DNA from: Streptomyces sp. KMM 9044
GTDB taxonomy: Bacteria > Actinomycetota > Actinomycetes > Streptomycetales > Streptomycetaceae
Length of the DNA: 64,000 bases
Direction: 5' to 3'
NCBI RefSeq assembly: GCF_024701375.2
Contig: NZ_CP113910.1
Location: 5,146,001-5,210,000 of the forward strand
Shown: positions 25,262 to 34,558 of the stretch, piece by piece
Layout of the letters: each line of letters begins with the position of its first letter
Position numbering within the stretch: the stretch's first letter is position 1
The notes under the pieces: model-generated
Told to the model about the DNA's origin: nothing
The model's input: only the letters and a program-made list of their open reading frames with translations
Database searches by the model: none
Program-made: the position numbers and the translations under genes

Positions 25262-25375
25262 GAGGCCCGGCGGCACACCGGGCCCCGGGCGGGGGCGGCT
25301 CCGGCGCGACGGGCGGCGCGTTGTCGGTGGCGTGGTGCACACTGGCCAGAACCACACCAGGCCAGGGAGCGCAAC

Positions 25376-26635
25376 GTGAGGGCGTCCACCGCGTCGGCCG
25401 CGTCAGCCGGAGAGGGAACCACCGAGGGCGGCACCGGGGGTGCCGACCGGGGCGCCCCGGACAGCGCGCCCCGGGCCGCCGCCGTCCGCCCGGGATCGTC
25501 CTGCGTGCCCCATGTCGACCCGCTCGCCGCGCTGCGCGCGCCGGGCGACCCGCCCTGGGACGTCTACCTCACCGGCACCGTCTTCCTCGACATCATCTTC
25601 ACCGGGCTCGACTCCGCCCCGGTGCGCGGGACCGAGTCCTGGGCGCGCGGGATGGGATCGAGCCCCGGCGGCGTCGCCAACATGGCCACCGCCCTGGCCC
25701 GTCTCGGCCTGCGCACCTCCCTCGCGGCCGCCTTCGGCGACGACCACTACGGGGACTACTGCTGGGACGCCCTGGAAAAGGGCGAGGCCATTGACCTCTC
25801 CCCGTCGCGCACCGTGCCCGGCTGGCACTCCCCGGTCACGGTCTCCATGGCGTACGAGGGGGAGCGCACGATGATCTCCCACGGTCACGAGCCGCCCCCG
25901 GAGCAGCCCTCCCGCCCGTCCGACCCCGCCGCCCGCAAGAGGCTCCCGCCCGGCGCGGACCTGCCGCCCTGCCCGCCCCGCGCGCGGGCCGCCGTCGCCT
26001 CCCTCACCCCGGGCCGCAGCGACTCCTGGATCGCCCGCGCCGCGGCGCGGGGCACCCGTGTCTTCGGCGACGTCGGCTGGGACGACACCGGCGCCTGGGA
26101 CCTGGCCGCGCTGCCCGACCTGCGGCACTGCGAGGCCTTCCTGCCGAACGCACAGGAGGCCATGCGCTACACCGGCACCGACTGCCCCCGCGCCGCCGCG
26201 CACGCCCTCACCGACCAGGTGCCGGTCGCCGTCGTCACCCTCGGCGCGGACGGGGCGTACGCGGTGGACCGGCGGACCGGTGAGAGCGCCGAGGTGCCGG
26301 CCATCGCCGTCGAGGTTCTCGACCCGACCGGCGCCGGGGACGTCTTCGTCGCGGGCTTCGTCACCGGCAGCCTGGCCGGCTGGCCGCTCGCCGACCGCCT
26401 CGCCTTCGCCGGTCTGACCGCGGCCCTGTCCGTCCAGGAGTTCGGCGGCTCCCTGTCGGCGCCCGGCTGGTCGGAGATCGCCGCCTGGTGGCGCGAGGTC
26501 CAGTCCGTACGGGCCCAGGACCCGGCCCCGCTGAGGCGCTACGCGTTCCTCGCGGACCTGGTCCCCGACGACCTGATCCGCCCCTGGCCCCTGCGCCGGG
26601 CGGTCCCGACCATCGGCTTCGGCCGGTCGGCCTGA
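25376..26635 (+). CDS. PfkB-family carbohydrate kinase
   Basis: This 419-aa kinase of the ribokinase/PfkB family phosphorylates a sugar or nucleoside. The first signature reads SSPGGVANMATALARLG near residue 100. The second is DPTGAGDVFVAGFVTG, whose Asp is the catalytic base. About 60 low-complexity Ala/Gly/Ser residues precede the fold, so the true start may lie downstream of GTG 25376, although GGGAG sits well upstream of that GTG. The upstream enolase-family dehydratase suggests a sugar acid pathway, but the substrate is not determined by sequence. Confidence 0.8.
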   Translation: MRASTASAASAGEGTTEGGTGGADRGAPDSAPRAAAVRPGSSCVPHVDPLAALRAPGDPPWDVYLTGTVFLDIIFTGLDSAPVRGTESWARGMGSSPGGVANMATALARLGLRTSLAAAFGDDHYGDYCWDALEKGEAIDLSPSRTVPGWHSPVTVSMAYEGERTMISHGHEPPPEQPSRPSDPAARKRLPPGADLPPCPPRARAAVASLTPGRSDSWIARAAARGTRVFGDVGWDDTGAWDLAALPDLRHCEAFLPNAQEAMRYTGTDCPRAAAHALTDQVPVAVVTLGADGAYAVDRRTGESAEVPAIAVEVLDPTGAGDVFVAGFVTGSLAGWPLADRLAFAGLTAALSVQEFGGSLSAPGWSEIAAWWREVQSVRAQDPAPLRRYAFLADLVPDDLIRPWPLRRAVPTIGFGRSA

Positions 26636-26823
26636 CCCGCCCCCGCCCTTCCCCGGTCCGCCGGTGAGGGGCAGCCGTCACCCCGTCCCCACCCGTCCGC
26701 AACCACCCCGCTGTGAAAAGGCCTACGGAGTTGTCACTCCCGCGTCGTACCCTGGAAGTCGGGAGGCCGCCCTCAGTTGCGCGGCCCTGACGAGGAGGAA
26801 CCGCAGGCCTTCAGAGCCGGCCC

Positions 26824-27894
26824 ATGACTCAGACACCCACAGATCGCACCTCCGCGCAGGAGCAGGCGAGAGTTCAGCTCACCGTCCCGGCCAAGCACCC
26901 CATGGTGACCGTGCTGGGGTCCGGCGACTCCCTCCTCCGCGTGATCGAGAAGGCCTTCCCGGGGGCCGACATCCACGTCCGGGGCAATGAGATCAGCGCG
27001 GCCGGCGACGCCACGGAGGTCGCCCTCGTCTCGCGCCTGTTCGACGAGATGATGCTGGTGCTCCGCACCGGACAGCCGATGACGGAGGACGCGGTGGAAC
27101 GCTCGATCGCGATGCTCAGGACGACCGAGGACGGCGACGGCGACGGCCGGGAGACCCCGGCCCAGGTGCTCACGCAGAACATCCTGTCCTCGCGCGGCCG
27201 CACGATCCGCCCCAAGACGCTCAACCAGAAGCGCTACGTGGACGCGATCGACAAGCACACCATCGTCTTCGGCATAGGCCCCGCCGGTACCGGCAAGACC
27301 TATCTCGCCATGGCCAAGGCGGTGCAGGCCCTGCAGTCCAAGCAGGTCAACCGCATCATCCTGACCCGCCCCGCGGTCGAGGCCGGAGAGCGCCTGGGCT
27401 TCCTGCCCGGCACCCTCTACGAGAAGATCGACCCGTACCTGCGCCCGCTCTACGACGCCCTGCACGACATGCTCGACCCCGACTCCATCCCCCGCCTGAT
27501 GGCGGCCGGGACCATCGAGGTCGCGCCGCTGGCGTACATGCGGGGCCGGACGCTCAACGACGCCTTCATCATCCTGGACGAGGCGCAGAACACCAGCGCC
27601 GAGCAGATGAAGATGTTCCTCACCCGGCTCGGGTTCGACTCGAAGATCGTCATCACGGGTGACGTCACCCAGGTCGACCTGCCGAGCGGCACCAAGTCCG
27701 GGCTGCGGCAGGTGCAGGACATCCTGGAGGGCGTCGAGGACGTGCACTTCTCCCGGCTGTCGTCGCACGACGTCGTACGCCACCGGCTGGTGGGCCGTAT
27801 CGTCGACGCGTACGAGCAGTACGACAGCGAGCACGGCACCGAGCACGGCACGCACAAGAGCGGCCGGGGCGGGTCCGGGCACAAGGGGAAGTAG
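26824..27894 (+). CDS. phoH: PhoH-family ATPase
   Basis: The 356-aa PhoH-like protein has an N-terminal KH-like segment, then a P-loop GPAGTGKT (about residue 153) and Walker [12 protein letters not shown], with a [12 protein letters not shown] sensor. PhoH is an RNA-associated ATPase whose gene is linked to ybeY across bacteria. Its C-terminus is a hydrophilic His/Gly/Lys tail. It heads a tight run to ybeY (12 bp), the CBS membrane protein and mmcQ. The upstream 188 bp hold the promoter, but no convincing -10/-35 pair was found. Confidence 0.93.
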   Translation: MTQTPTDRTSAQEQARVQLTVPAKHPMVTVLGSGDSLLRVIEKAFPGADIHVRGNEISAAGDATEVALVSRLFDEMMLVLRTGQPMTEDAVERSIAMLRTTEDGDGDGRETPAQVLTQNILSSRGRTIRPKTLNQKRYVDAIDKHTIVFGIGPAGTGKTYLAMAKAVQALQSKQVNRIILTRPAVEAGERLGFLPGTLYEKIDPYLRPLYDALHDMLDPDSIPRLMAAGTIEVAPLAYMRGRTLNDAFIILDEAQNTSAEQMKMFLTRLGFDSKIVITGDVTQVDLPSGTKSGLRQVQDILEGVEDVHFSRLSSHDVVRHRLVGRIVDAYEQYDSEHGTEHGTHKSGRGGSGHKGK

Positions 27895-27906
27895 ACCGAG
27901 CAGCAG

Positions 27907-28404
27907 ATGTCGATCGACGTCAACAACGAGTCCGGAACCGAGGTCGACGAGCAGGCGGTCCTCGACATCGCCCGCTACGCGCTCGCGCGGATGCGCATCC
28001 ACCCGCTCTCCGAACTCTCGGTGATCGTGGTGGACGCCGCCGCGATGGAGGAGCTCCACATCCAGTGGATGGACCTGCCGGGACCGACGGACGTCATGTC
28101 GTTCCCGATGGACGAACTGCGGCCGCCCGCGAAGGACGAGGCCGAGCCCCCGCAGGGGCTGCTCGGCGACATCGTGCTGTGCCCCGAGGTCGCCGCCAGG
28201 CAGGGCGCCGAGGCGCCGACGCGGCACACCATGGACGAGGAGCTCCAGCTGCTCACCGTCCACGGTGTGCTGCACCTGCTGGGTTACGACCATGAGGAGC
28301 CCGACGAGAAGGCCGAGATGTTCGGCCTGCAGGCCGCCATCGTCGACGGCTGGCGCGCGGAGAAGGGCATCACCGGCCCGTCCCCCGCCCCGACCGTGTC
28401 ATGA
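27907..28404 (+). CDS. ybeY: endoribonuclease YbeY
   Basis: This 165-aa metal-dependent endoribonuclease is needed for 16S rRNA 3' maturation and ribosome quality control. The zinc motif [11 protein letters not shown] (HX3HX5H) is intact, as are [10 protein letters not shown] and [10 protein letters not shown]. It starts 12 bp after phoH and overlaps the next gene by 4 bp (ATGA), so the operon is translationally coupled. Confidence 0.95.
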   Translation: MSIDVNNESGTEVDEQAVLDIARYALARMRIHPLSELSVIVVDAAAMEELHIQWMDLPGPTDVMSFPMDELRPPAKDEAEPPQGLLGDIVLCPEVAARQGAEAPTRHTMDEELQLLTVHGVLHLLGYDHEEPDEKAEMFGLQAAIVDGWRAEKGITGPSPAPTVS

Positions 28405-29753
28405 GCCCGCAACTCGTGCTGGGCGCGATCGCCCTGACCGTCGTCGCCTGGCTGTTCGCCTGCGCGGAGGCGGGCATCGCCCGGATCTCCACCTTCCGCG
28501 CCGAGGAGGCCGTGCGCTCCGGCCGCCGGGGCAGTGCCGGGCTCGCGAAGCTCGCGGCCGACCCGACCCGCTACCTCAACGTGGCCCTGCTGGTCCGCGT
28601 CGGCTGCGAGATGGCCGCCGCCGCGCTGGTCACCTACGCCTGTCTGCGCGCGTTCGACGGCACCGCCGAGGCCCTGCTGATCGCCATCGCGGTCATGGTT
28701 CTCGTCTCCTACGTCGCCGTCGGTGTCTCCCCGCGCACCATCGGCCGCCAGCACCCCATGAACACGGCCACGGCGGCGGCGTACGTCCTGCTGCCGCTGG
28801 CCAGGATCATGGGCCCGATCCCGAACCTGCTGATCCTCATCGGCAACGCGTTCACCCCCGGCAAGGGCTTCAGGCGCGGCCCCTTCGCCTCCGAGGCGGA
28901 GCTGCGCGCGCTGGTCGACCTCGCCGAACAGGAGTCGCTGATCGAGGACGAGGAGCGTCGCATGGTGCACTCCGTCTTCGAGCTGGGCGACACCCTGGTC
29001 CGCGAGGTCATGGTCCCGCGCACCGACCTGGTGATGATCGAGCGCTACAAGACCGTCCGGCAGACCCTCACCCTCGCCCTGCGTTCCGGTTTCTCCCGGA
29101 TGCCGGTGACCGGTGAGAGCGAGGACGACGTCGTCGGCGTCGTGTACCTGAAGGACCTGGCCCGCAAGACGCACATCAGCCGGGACGCGGAGAGCGCGCT
29201 GGTGTCCACGGCGATGCGGCCCGCGTACTTCGTGCCCGACACCAAGAACGCCGGTGACCTGCTGCGCGAGATGCAGAAGGAACGCAACCACGTCGCCGTC
29301 GTCATCGACGAGTACGGCGGCACCGCCGGCATCGTCACCATCGAGGACATCCTCGAGGAGATCGTCGGCGAGATCACCGACGAGTACGACCGTGAGATCG
29401 CGCCGGTCGAGGAACTGGGAGAGGAGCGCTACCGGGTCACCGCCCGCCTCGACATCACCGACCTCGGCGAACTGTACGGCCTGGAGGAGTACGACGACGA
29501 GGACGTGGAGACCGTCGGCGGACTGCTCGCCAAGATGCTCGGCCGGGTACCGATCGCGGGCGCGTCCGCGGTGGTCGAACTCCCCGATGAGAGCCGGCTG
29601 CGGCTGACGGCGGAGGCCGCGGCCGGCCGCCGGAACAAGATCGTCACCGTGCTGGTGGAGCCGGTCGCCCCCGGCGACCCGGGGGAACCGACCGACCCGT
29701 CCCGGGACGAGGCGCAGGAGAGGGGCGAGCGGGCAGGGGAGCCGTCGGCGTGA
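28401..29753 (+). CDS. CNNM/CorC-type membrane protein with CBS pair (hemolysin family)
   Basis: This 450-aa integral membrane protein has four hydrophobic segments in its first 155 residues forming a DUF21 (CNNM) domain. A CBS pair follows ([62 protein letters not shown]), then a CorC_HlyC domain. Proteins of this type are linked to magnesium or cobalt efflux; the name hemolysin is historical. The gene is coupled to ybeY at its start and to mmcQ at its end by 4-bp overlaps. The C-terminus is a low-complexity acidic tail. Confidence 0.9.
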   Translation: MSPQLVLGAIALTVVAWLFACAEAGIARISTFRAEEAVRSGRRGSAGLAKLAADPTRYLNVALLVRVGCEMAAAALVTYACLRAFDGTAEALLIAIAVMVLVSYVAVGVSPRTIGRQHPMNTATAAAYVLLPLARIMGPIPNLLILIGNAFTPGKGFRRGPFASEAELRALVDLAEQESLIEDEERRMVHSVFELGDTLVREVMVPRTDLVMIERYKTVRQTLTLALRSGFSRMPVTGESEDDVVGVVYLKDLARKTHISRDAESALVSTAMRPAYFVPDTKNAGDLLREMQKERNHVAVVIDEYGGTAGIVTIEDILEEIVGEITDEYDREIAPVEELGEERYRVTARLDITDLGELYGLEEYDDEDVETVGGLLAKMLGRVPIAGASAVVELPDESRLRLTAEAAAGRRNKIVTVLVEPVAPGDPGEPTDPSRDEAQERGERAGEPSA

Positions 29754-30109
29754 CCCCGGCACAGCTGCGCGCCTTCTGCCTCTCCTTCGACGCGGCCGTA
29801 AAGGACTTCCCGTTCGACCCGGAAACCTCGGTCTCCAAGGTCGGGGGCAAGCTCTTCGCCCTGACGAACCTGGACGCGCGGCCCCTGACGGCCACCCTCA
29901 AGCGCGACCCGGACGACGCGGTCAGGCTCCGTGCCGAGCACCCCGGGCTGATCGTCCCCGGCTGGCACATGAACAAGAGGCACTGGAACACGGTGACCGC
30001 CGACGGCGGACTCCCGGACCGGCTGGTCCGGGAACTGGTCGAGGACTCCTACGACCTGGTCGTCGCCGGCCTCCCCCGCGCCGAACGCCTCCGCCTCGAC
30101 CACGCGTGA
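29750..30109 (+). CDS. MmcQ/YjbR family protein
   Basis: The 119-aa protein fits the MmcQ/YjbR family, a small double-wing DNA-binding-like fold. Hallmarks are FPFDPETSVSKVGGKLFAL and the C-terminal GWHMNKRHWNTV, then LVEDSYDLVVAGLPR. Its cellular role is not established. It starts within the stop of the CBS protein gene (GTGA overlap), so the four genes from phoH form one transcription unit. Confidence 0.88.
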   Translation: MTPAQLRAFCLSFDAAVKDFPFDPETSVSKVGGKLFALTNLDARPLTATLKRDPDDAVRLRAEHPGLIVPGWHMNKRHWNTVTADGGLPDRLVRELVEDSYDLVVAGLPRAERLRLDHA

Positions 30110-30210
30110 GGCGCGGTCCCGCGGCGGGGGGAGCCCCGGCGGTCCCGTGCCCCGGCGCCGCAAGCGGCCCCGGGGCACGTCCCCGGGCCGCGCTCCGTAT
30201 GCTCGGGGCC

Positions 30211-30564
30211 ATGACCGACAGCAGCGCGCTCGACCCCGAGGACCTCAAGATCGTCACCCTGGCCCGCTCCGCGCGGGCCCGCAACGGTGTTCCCGAGGGG
30301 GCCGCCGTACGGGACGAGAACGGCCGGACCTATGTCGCCGGAACCGTGGACCTGGACTCCCTGAGGCTGACCGCCCTGCAGACGGCGGTGGCGATGGCGG
30401 TGGCGTCCGGGGCGAAGTCGCTGGAGGCGGCGGCCGTGGTGACGGACGCCGGTGCGGTGCCGGAGGCGGACCGCGCGGCGGTGCGGGACCTCGGCGGCTC
30501 CAGGACCCCGGTGTTCCTGGCCGGCCCGGACGGGACGGTCCGGGAGGCGTCGACCGCGGGCTGA
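30211..30564 (+). CDS. cytidine deaminase-fold protein lacking catalytic residues
   Basis: At this position between the CBS protein and era, actinobacteria keep a protein often annotated as cytidine deaminase. The 117-aa sequence has the expected length and an overall match (VTLARSARARNGVPEGAAVR, LTALQTAVAMAVASGAKSLEAAAV). The catalytic C/HAE and PCxxC zinc ligands are absent: the first site reads LTALQTA and no Cys is present anywhere. I infer a non-catalytic member of the fold. It starts at ATG 30211, about 100 bp after mmcQ. Confidence 0.75.
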   Translation: MTDSSALDPEDLKIVTLARSARARNGVPEGAAVRDENGRTYVAGTVDLDSLRLTALQTAVAMAVASGAKSLEAAAVVTDAGAVPEADRAAVRDLGGSRTPVFLAGPDGTVREASTAG

Positions 30565-30816
30565 CCTGCTCCAGTACTCCCGGAACGAGCCCGAGTCTTC
30601 AGGGCCCGTCCGGCGGATCATGCCGGGCAGACCCTGGGCGTTACCGGCGGTAAATGGGCCGGAATTCAACCTTGCCGTCCTCTGCCTCCCCCGCATCAAT
30701 GGAACCGTTGTTCCGACGGCCCGTCAGGCACGGTCCGTCGGTCCCCGGCTCGCGCAGCGTGACGACCGCTCTCACCTGCCGGGCGCTTCCCCCCCACGGA
30801 AAGGGAACCGGATTCC

Positions 30817-31296
30817 ATGAGAGGCACACGAATCGGAACAGGCGCGTCACTGGTCGCGGGAGCGCTCGCGGTCTGCGGGCTCGCCTTCGCCCCGTCCGCC
30901 GCCGCAGTCGCCCCCGGGTCGGCGACGATCACCGCCGACTGCGGAAGCTTCGGCGGCGGTGAGGCCACCCTCACGGCGACCCAGAACGGCTCGGCCGCCA
31001 CCCTCACCCTCAGCACCTCCGCGTTCACCGCGCCTGTCGCCCTCGGCCAGAACTCCATCAACTCCACTCTCACGCTGGTGAACGACAACGGGGGGACCGT
31101 GAGGTTCGCCGGCAAGAAGAACCCGGCCATGGCGGCCGGCGACTCCCTCTCCGTCGGACCGCTCGGCGGCACCGTGGCCTCCGGCGACAGTCTGGAGGCG
31201 TACGGGGGTTCGCTGCGGATGACCGTGTTCGGCTTCATCACCATCACGTGCACGGCGGAGGGGCCGCAGTCACCGGGCCCGTTCGTCTTCGACTGA
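30817..31296 (+). CDS. secreted protein of unknown function
   Basis: The 159-aa product begins with a clear Sec signal peptide (MRGTRIGTGASLVAGALAVC, cleavage near APSAAA). The mature chain is Ser/Thr/Gly-rich, with one Cys near each end (TADCGSFGG and TITCTAEG) that could form a disulfide across a beta-sandwich. No family is recognised. It separates the deaminase-fold gene from era, where related genomes usually have little or nothing. The 250-bp upstream gap contains a GGAAC-CGTT-GTTCC dyad at 30701-30714 but no firm promoter. Confidence 0.7.
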   Translation: MRGTRIGTGASLVAGALAVCGLAFAPSAAAVAPGSATITADCGSFGGGEATLTATQNGSAATLTLSTSAFTAPVALGQNSINSTLTLVNDNGGTVRFAGKKNPAMAAGDSLSVGPLGGTVASGDSLEAYGGSLRMTVFGFITITCTAEGPQSPGPFVFD

Positions 31297-31447
31297 TCCC
31301 GCGCGGGCCCCACCCGGCCGCTGCCCGATCGCTGTCTGCTCGCTCCCGTTTTCCCGGGCCGGACATCTCACGGGGTGCCCGGCCCTCCGGGGCACGTCGA
31401 GGGCGGGTGGTACGGCGGGGCTCCGGGGATCAGGGAGAATGGGCGGC

Positions 31448-32401
31448 ATGAGCGTTCGTACCCAGTCATCCGAGCAGCCCGCCGAAGCAGTCCACCGGGC
31501 CGGCTTCGCCTGCTTCGTGGGCCGCCCCAACGCGGGCAAGTCCACCCTCACGAACGCTCTGGTCGGGCAGAAGGTGGCGATCACCTCCAACCGGCCGCAG
31601 ACGACCCGGCACACCGTGCGCGGCATCGTCCACCGCCCCGACGCGCAGCTGATCCTCGTCGACACCCCCGGCCTGCACAAGCCGCGCACCCTGCTCGGCG
31701 AGCGGCTGAACGACGTGGTCCGCACCACCTGGGCCGAGGTCGACGCGATCGGCTTCTGCATTCCCGCGGACCAGAAGCTCGGCCCCGGCGACCGCTTCAT
31801 CGCCAAGGAACTGGCCGGGATCAGGAAGACCCCGAAGATCGCCATCATCACCAAGACCGACCTGGTGGACGGCAAGGCGCTGGCCGAGCAGCTGATCGCC
31901 GTCGACCAGCTCGGCAAGGAGCTCGGGATCGAATGGGCGGAGATCGTCCCGGTGTCGGCGACCGCGAACCAACAGGTCGACCTGCTGGCCGACCTCCTCA
32001 TTCCGCTGATGCCCGAGGGCCCCGCCCTCTACCCCGAGGGCGACCTGACCGACGAACCCGAGATGGTCATGGTGGCCGAGCTGATCCGCGAGGCCGCCCT
32101 GGAAGGCGTCCGCGACGAGCTGCCGCACTCCATCGCCGTGGTCGTGGAGGAAATGCTGCCCCGCGAGGACCGCCCCGCCGACAAGCCCCTCCTCGACATC
32201 CACGCCAACCTCTACATCGAGCGCACCAGCCAGAAGGGCATCGTCATCGGCCCCAAGGGCAAGCGCCTGAAGGACGTCGGCATCAAGTCCCGCAAGCAGA
32301 TCGAGGCACTGCTCGGCACTCCCGTCTTCCTCGACCTCCACGTCAAGGTCGCCAAGGACTGGCAGCGCGACCCGAAGCAGCTGCGCCGCCTGGGCTTCTG
32401 A
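31448..32401 (+). CDS. era: GTPase Era
   Basis: The 317-aa GTPase binds 16S rRNA near its 3' end and assists 30S assembly. GTPase motifs are GRPNAGKST (G1), the switch I region RPQTTRHTVRG, DTPGL (G3), TKTD (G4) and VSATA (G5). The C-terminal KH domain contains IVIGPKGKRLKDVG and ends DPKQLRRLGF. ATG 31448 is preferred over ATG 31439 because GGGAG (31433-31437) is then 10 nt away rather than 1. The last 64 bp of the gene are the parent of the repeat array that follows. Confidence 0.93.
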   Translation: MSVRTQSSEQPAEAVHRAGFACFVGRPNAGKSTLTNALVGQKVAITSNRPQTTRHTVRGIVHRPDAQLILVDTPGLHKPRTLLGERLNDVVRTTWAEVDAIGFCIPADQKLGPGDRFIAKELAGIRKTPKIAIITKTDLVDGKALAEQLIAVDQLGKELGIEWAEIVPVSATANQQVDLLADLLIPLMPEGPALYPEGDLTDEPEMVMVAELIREAALEGVRDELPHSIAVVVEEMLPREDRPADKPLLDIHANLYIERTSQKGIVIGPKGKRLKDVGIKSRKQIEALLGTPVFLDLHVKVAKDWQRDPKQLRRLGF

Positions 32402-32800
32402 GGCGGTTCGGGGCGGTGTCCGGGGATCCTGCCGTGCGGCGGTGGCCGCATGTCGATGTGGTCTCGGCTGCCACGTCGAGGTCGCCAGGGACTGGCAGCG
32501 CGACCCGAAGCAGCTGCGCCGCCTGGGCTTCTGAGGCGGTTCGGGGCGGTGTCCGGGGATCCTGCCGTGCGGCGGTGGCCGCATGTCGATGTGGTCTCGG
32601 CTGCCACGTCGAGGTCGCCAGGGACTGGCAGCGCGACCCGAAGCAGCTGCGCCGCCTGGGCTTCTGAGGCGGTTCGGGGCGGTGTCCGGGGATCCTGCCG
32701 TGCGGCGGTGGCCGCATGTCGATGTGGTCTCGGCTGCCACGTCGAGGTCGCCAGGGACTGGCAGCGCGGCCCGAAGCAGCTGCGCCGCCTGGGCTTCTGA
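32402..32800. repeat. 3 x 133-bp tandem array carrying copies of the era 3' end
   Basis: Immediately after the era stop (32399-32401) come exactly three 133-bp units, each ending in TGA (32532, 32665 and 32798). Each unit has a 69-bp non-era segment (GGCGGTTCGGGGCGG...) plus 64 bp nearly identical to the end of era. The era-like parts share two A-to-G differences from era itself; the last copy adds one more. The units are otherwise identical. Because 133 is not divisible by 3, frames rotate and the array is not a protein repeat. Confidence 0.95.
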
Positions 32801-32834
32801 CGCGAAGCCAGGTGCCTGCGAGAGCTCCGGTGCC

Positions 32835-34163
32835 TCAGGTGCGGACCGGCCGGCCCCGGTGCTGTTCGCGCAGCACCTCGCGCAGCCAGCCGTACGACGC
32901 CTTCGGTGTGCGCCGCTGGGTCTCGAAGTCCACGTGGACCAGGCCGAAGCGGCGGGCGTAGCCCTCCGCCCACTCGAAGTTGTCCATCAGGGACCACACG
33001 AAGTAGCCGCGTACGTCCACGCCCGCCTCCAGCGCCCGGTGCAGGGCGCGGAGGTGGCCGTCGAGATACGCGATGCGGGCCTGGTCGTCGATGCCCCCGT
33101 AGGAGCAGCCGTTTTCGGTGATGACGACCGGGGGGAGCCGGTCGCCGTAGCGGTCGCGGAAGCCGGTGAGGAGCTCGGTCAAGGCCTCGGGAACCACCGG
33201 CCAGCCGGAATCGGTCACCGGGTATCCTTCTATCTCCCTTACGGAGAAGGGGAGTTCGGCGGGCATCCGGACACCGCCGAAGTCGATCTCCGTACCCTGC
33301 GGGGCGCCCACACGGGTCGGCGCGTAGTAGTTGACGCCGTACCAGTCGACCGGCTCCGTGATGATCCGCAGGTCCGCTCCGACGTCGCCCGGCATCAGGT
33401 CGCCGAGGCCGTCCGGGTAACGGCCGAGCAGCACGGGGTCGGCGAACAGGCGGTTCAGGAGCGTGTCGTAGAAGTCCGCCGCCGCCACGTCCGCCGGGTC
33501 GGGGGAGGCCGGCCAGGTCGGGCCGTGGGAGTTGGCGATGCCGATATCACCGGCGCCGGCCGCGCGCAGGGCGCGTACCGCCAGCCCGTGTGCGAGGAGT
33601 TGGTGGTGCGCCACCGGCAACGCGCCGAAGAGCAGTTTCCGTCCGGGCGCGTGGATGCCCAACGCATGCCCGAGCAGGGTGTGTTCGGCAGGCTCGTTGA
33701 GGGTGATCCAGCGCTTCACACGGTCGCCGAGACGCCCGGCGACCTCGGACACGTACTCCGCGAACCGCTCAGCGGTGCTCCGATCCAGCCAGTCCAGACC
33801 GGCCGGCAGGTCCCAGTGGAACAGTGTCGGTACCGGCCGTACGCCCGCAGCGCACAGGTCGTCGACCAGACGGTCGTAGAAATCAAGGCCGCCTCGCGCA
33901 CGCACCCGGGGCCAGGAGACGGAGAAGCGGTACGCGTCCACGCCCAGGCCGGACAACAGCGCCACGTCCTCGCGGTGCCGGTGCACGTGGTCGCAGGCCA
34001 CCACCGCCGTGGAACCGTCCCGCACCCGGCCCGGCTCGGACGTGAACACGTCCCACACGGACGGCTCGCGTGCGTCCACCGCGCCCTCGATCTGGTGCGC
34101 CGAGGTCGACACGCCCCACAGGAAGCCGTCCGGGAAGAGGGGGACCGGGTTCGTCGTCGCCAT
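32835..34163 (-). CDS. GH1 family beta-glucosidase
   Basis: The 442-aa enzyme is a glycoside hydrolase family 1 beta-glucosidase or beta-glycosidase. It begins FPDGFLWGVSTSAHQIEG, the GH1 N-terminal signature. The acid/base Glu is in TLNEP (E157) and the nucleophile in ITENG (E350), with WSLMDNFEWAEGY near the end. There is no signal peptide, so it acts on imported oligosaccharides or phosphorylated sugars in the cytoplasm. The ATG at 34163 is chosen because the conserved domain starts about 10 residues later, but no good ribosome-binding site is seen and ATG 34175 is possible. No transporter is adjacent. Confidence 0.88.
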   Translation of the reverse strand: MATTNPVPLFPDGFLWGVSTSAHQIEGAVDAREPSVWDVFTSEPGRVRDGSTAVVACDHVHRHREDVALLSGLGVDAYRFSVSWPRVRARGGLDFYDRLVDDLCAAGVRPVPTLFHWDLPAGLDWLDRSTAERFAEYVSEVAGRLGDRVKRWITLNEPAEHTLLGHALGIHAPGRKLLFGALPVAHHQLLAHGLAVRALRAAGAGDIGIANSHGPTWPASPDPADVAAADFYDTLLNRLFADPVLLGRYPDGLGDLMPGDVGADLRIITEPVDWYGVNYYAPTRVGAPQGTEIDFGGVRMPAELPFSVREIEGYPVTDSGWPVVPEALTELLTGFRDRYGDRLPPVVITENGCSYGGIDDQARIAYLDGHLRALHRALEAGVDVRGYFVWSLMDNFEWAEGYARRFGLVHVDFETQRRTPKASYGWLREVLREQHRGRPVRT

Positions 34164-34237
34164 GGGGTGGATCATTCGCACCGGCCGTGGGAGAAGTCAA
34201 CGCCCTTGCAGCCGAAGGAGGTTGCGCAGAGCGGCGA

Positions 34238-34504
34238 TTACGCGCCCTCCTTGAGCACTCTGCTGATCAGCGCGCGCTGTTCCTCGGTCAGCCGGGGGTC
34301 GGCGCAGTACACCGACCGCCCGTCCACCGTGATCCGATAGCTGAAGCCGTCCGGGACCCCGGCCGAAGGTGTGCCCCGGCCGGCGGTCAGGGCCCGCTCG
34401 GCCAGGGCGTGCCAGTCGGCGGCGTCGGCCCGGCCCGAGGTGTCCACCTCGGCCTGCCGCTCGATCCCCGCGAAGCCGCCCGTACGCCGCACCTGAATAC
34501 GCAT
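34238..34504 (-). CDS. emfourin-type inhibitor of protealysin-like proteases
   Basis: The 88-aa protein resembles emfourin, the small cytoplasmic inhibitor of M4 protealysins. It begins MRIQVRRTGGFAGIERQAEV and continues VPDGFSYRITVDGRSVYCADP, with a helical end (LTEEQRALISRVLKEG). AGGGA precedes the ATG. It lies 54 bp downstream of the M4 protease gene on the same strand. This is the arrangement described for protealysin and emfourin, so it probably blocks premature intracellular proteolysis. Confidence 0.8.
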   Translation of the reverse strand: MRIQVRRTGGFAGIERQAEVDTSGRADAADWHALAERALTAGRGTPSAGVPDGFSYRITVDGRSVYCADPRLTEEQRALISRVLKEGA

Positions 34505-34558
34505 GGGTCCCTGTCTAGTACGAGAACGGACGTGACGCCCACACCGCTGCCACCGCCG

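Noticed and set aside
26636..26823. A defined ECF-type promoter for phoH
   Set aside because: GGAGTT and GTACC-like pieces are present but do not fit the spacing of a known consensus, so no promoter is claimed.
32402..32800. CRISPR-like array
   Set aside because: Units are directly contiguous, 133 bp, identical throughout, and contain no variable spacers.
32343..32997. Repeat-containing minus-strand frames over the era-tail array
   Set aside because: The 133-bp period is not a multiple of three and the sequence is derived from the era 3' end, so an encoded repeat protein is an artefact.
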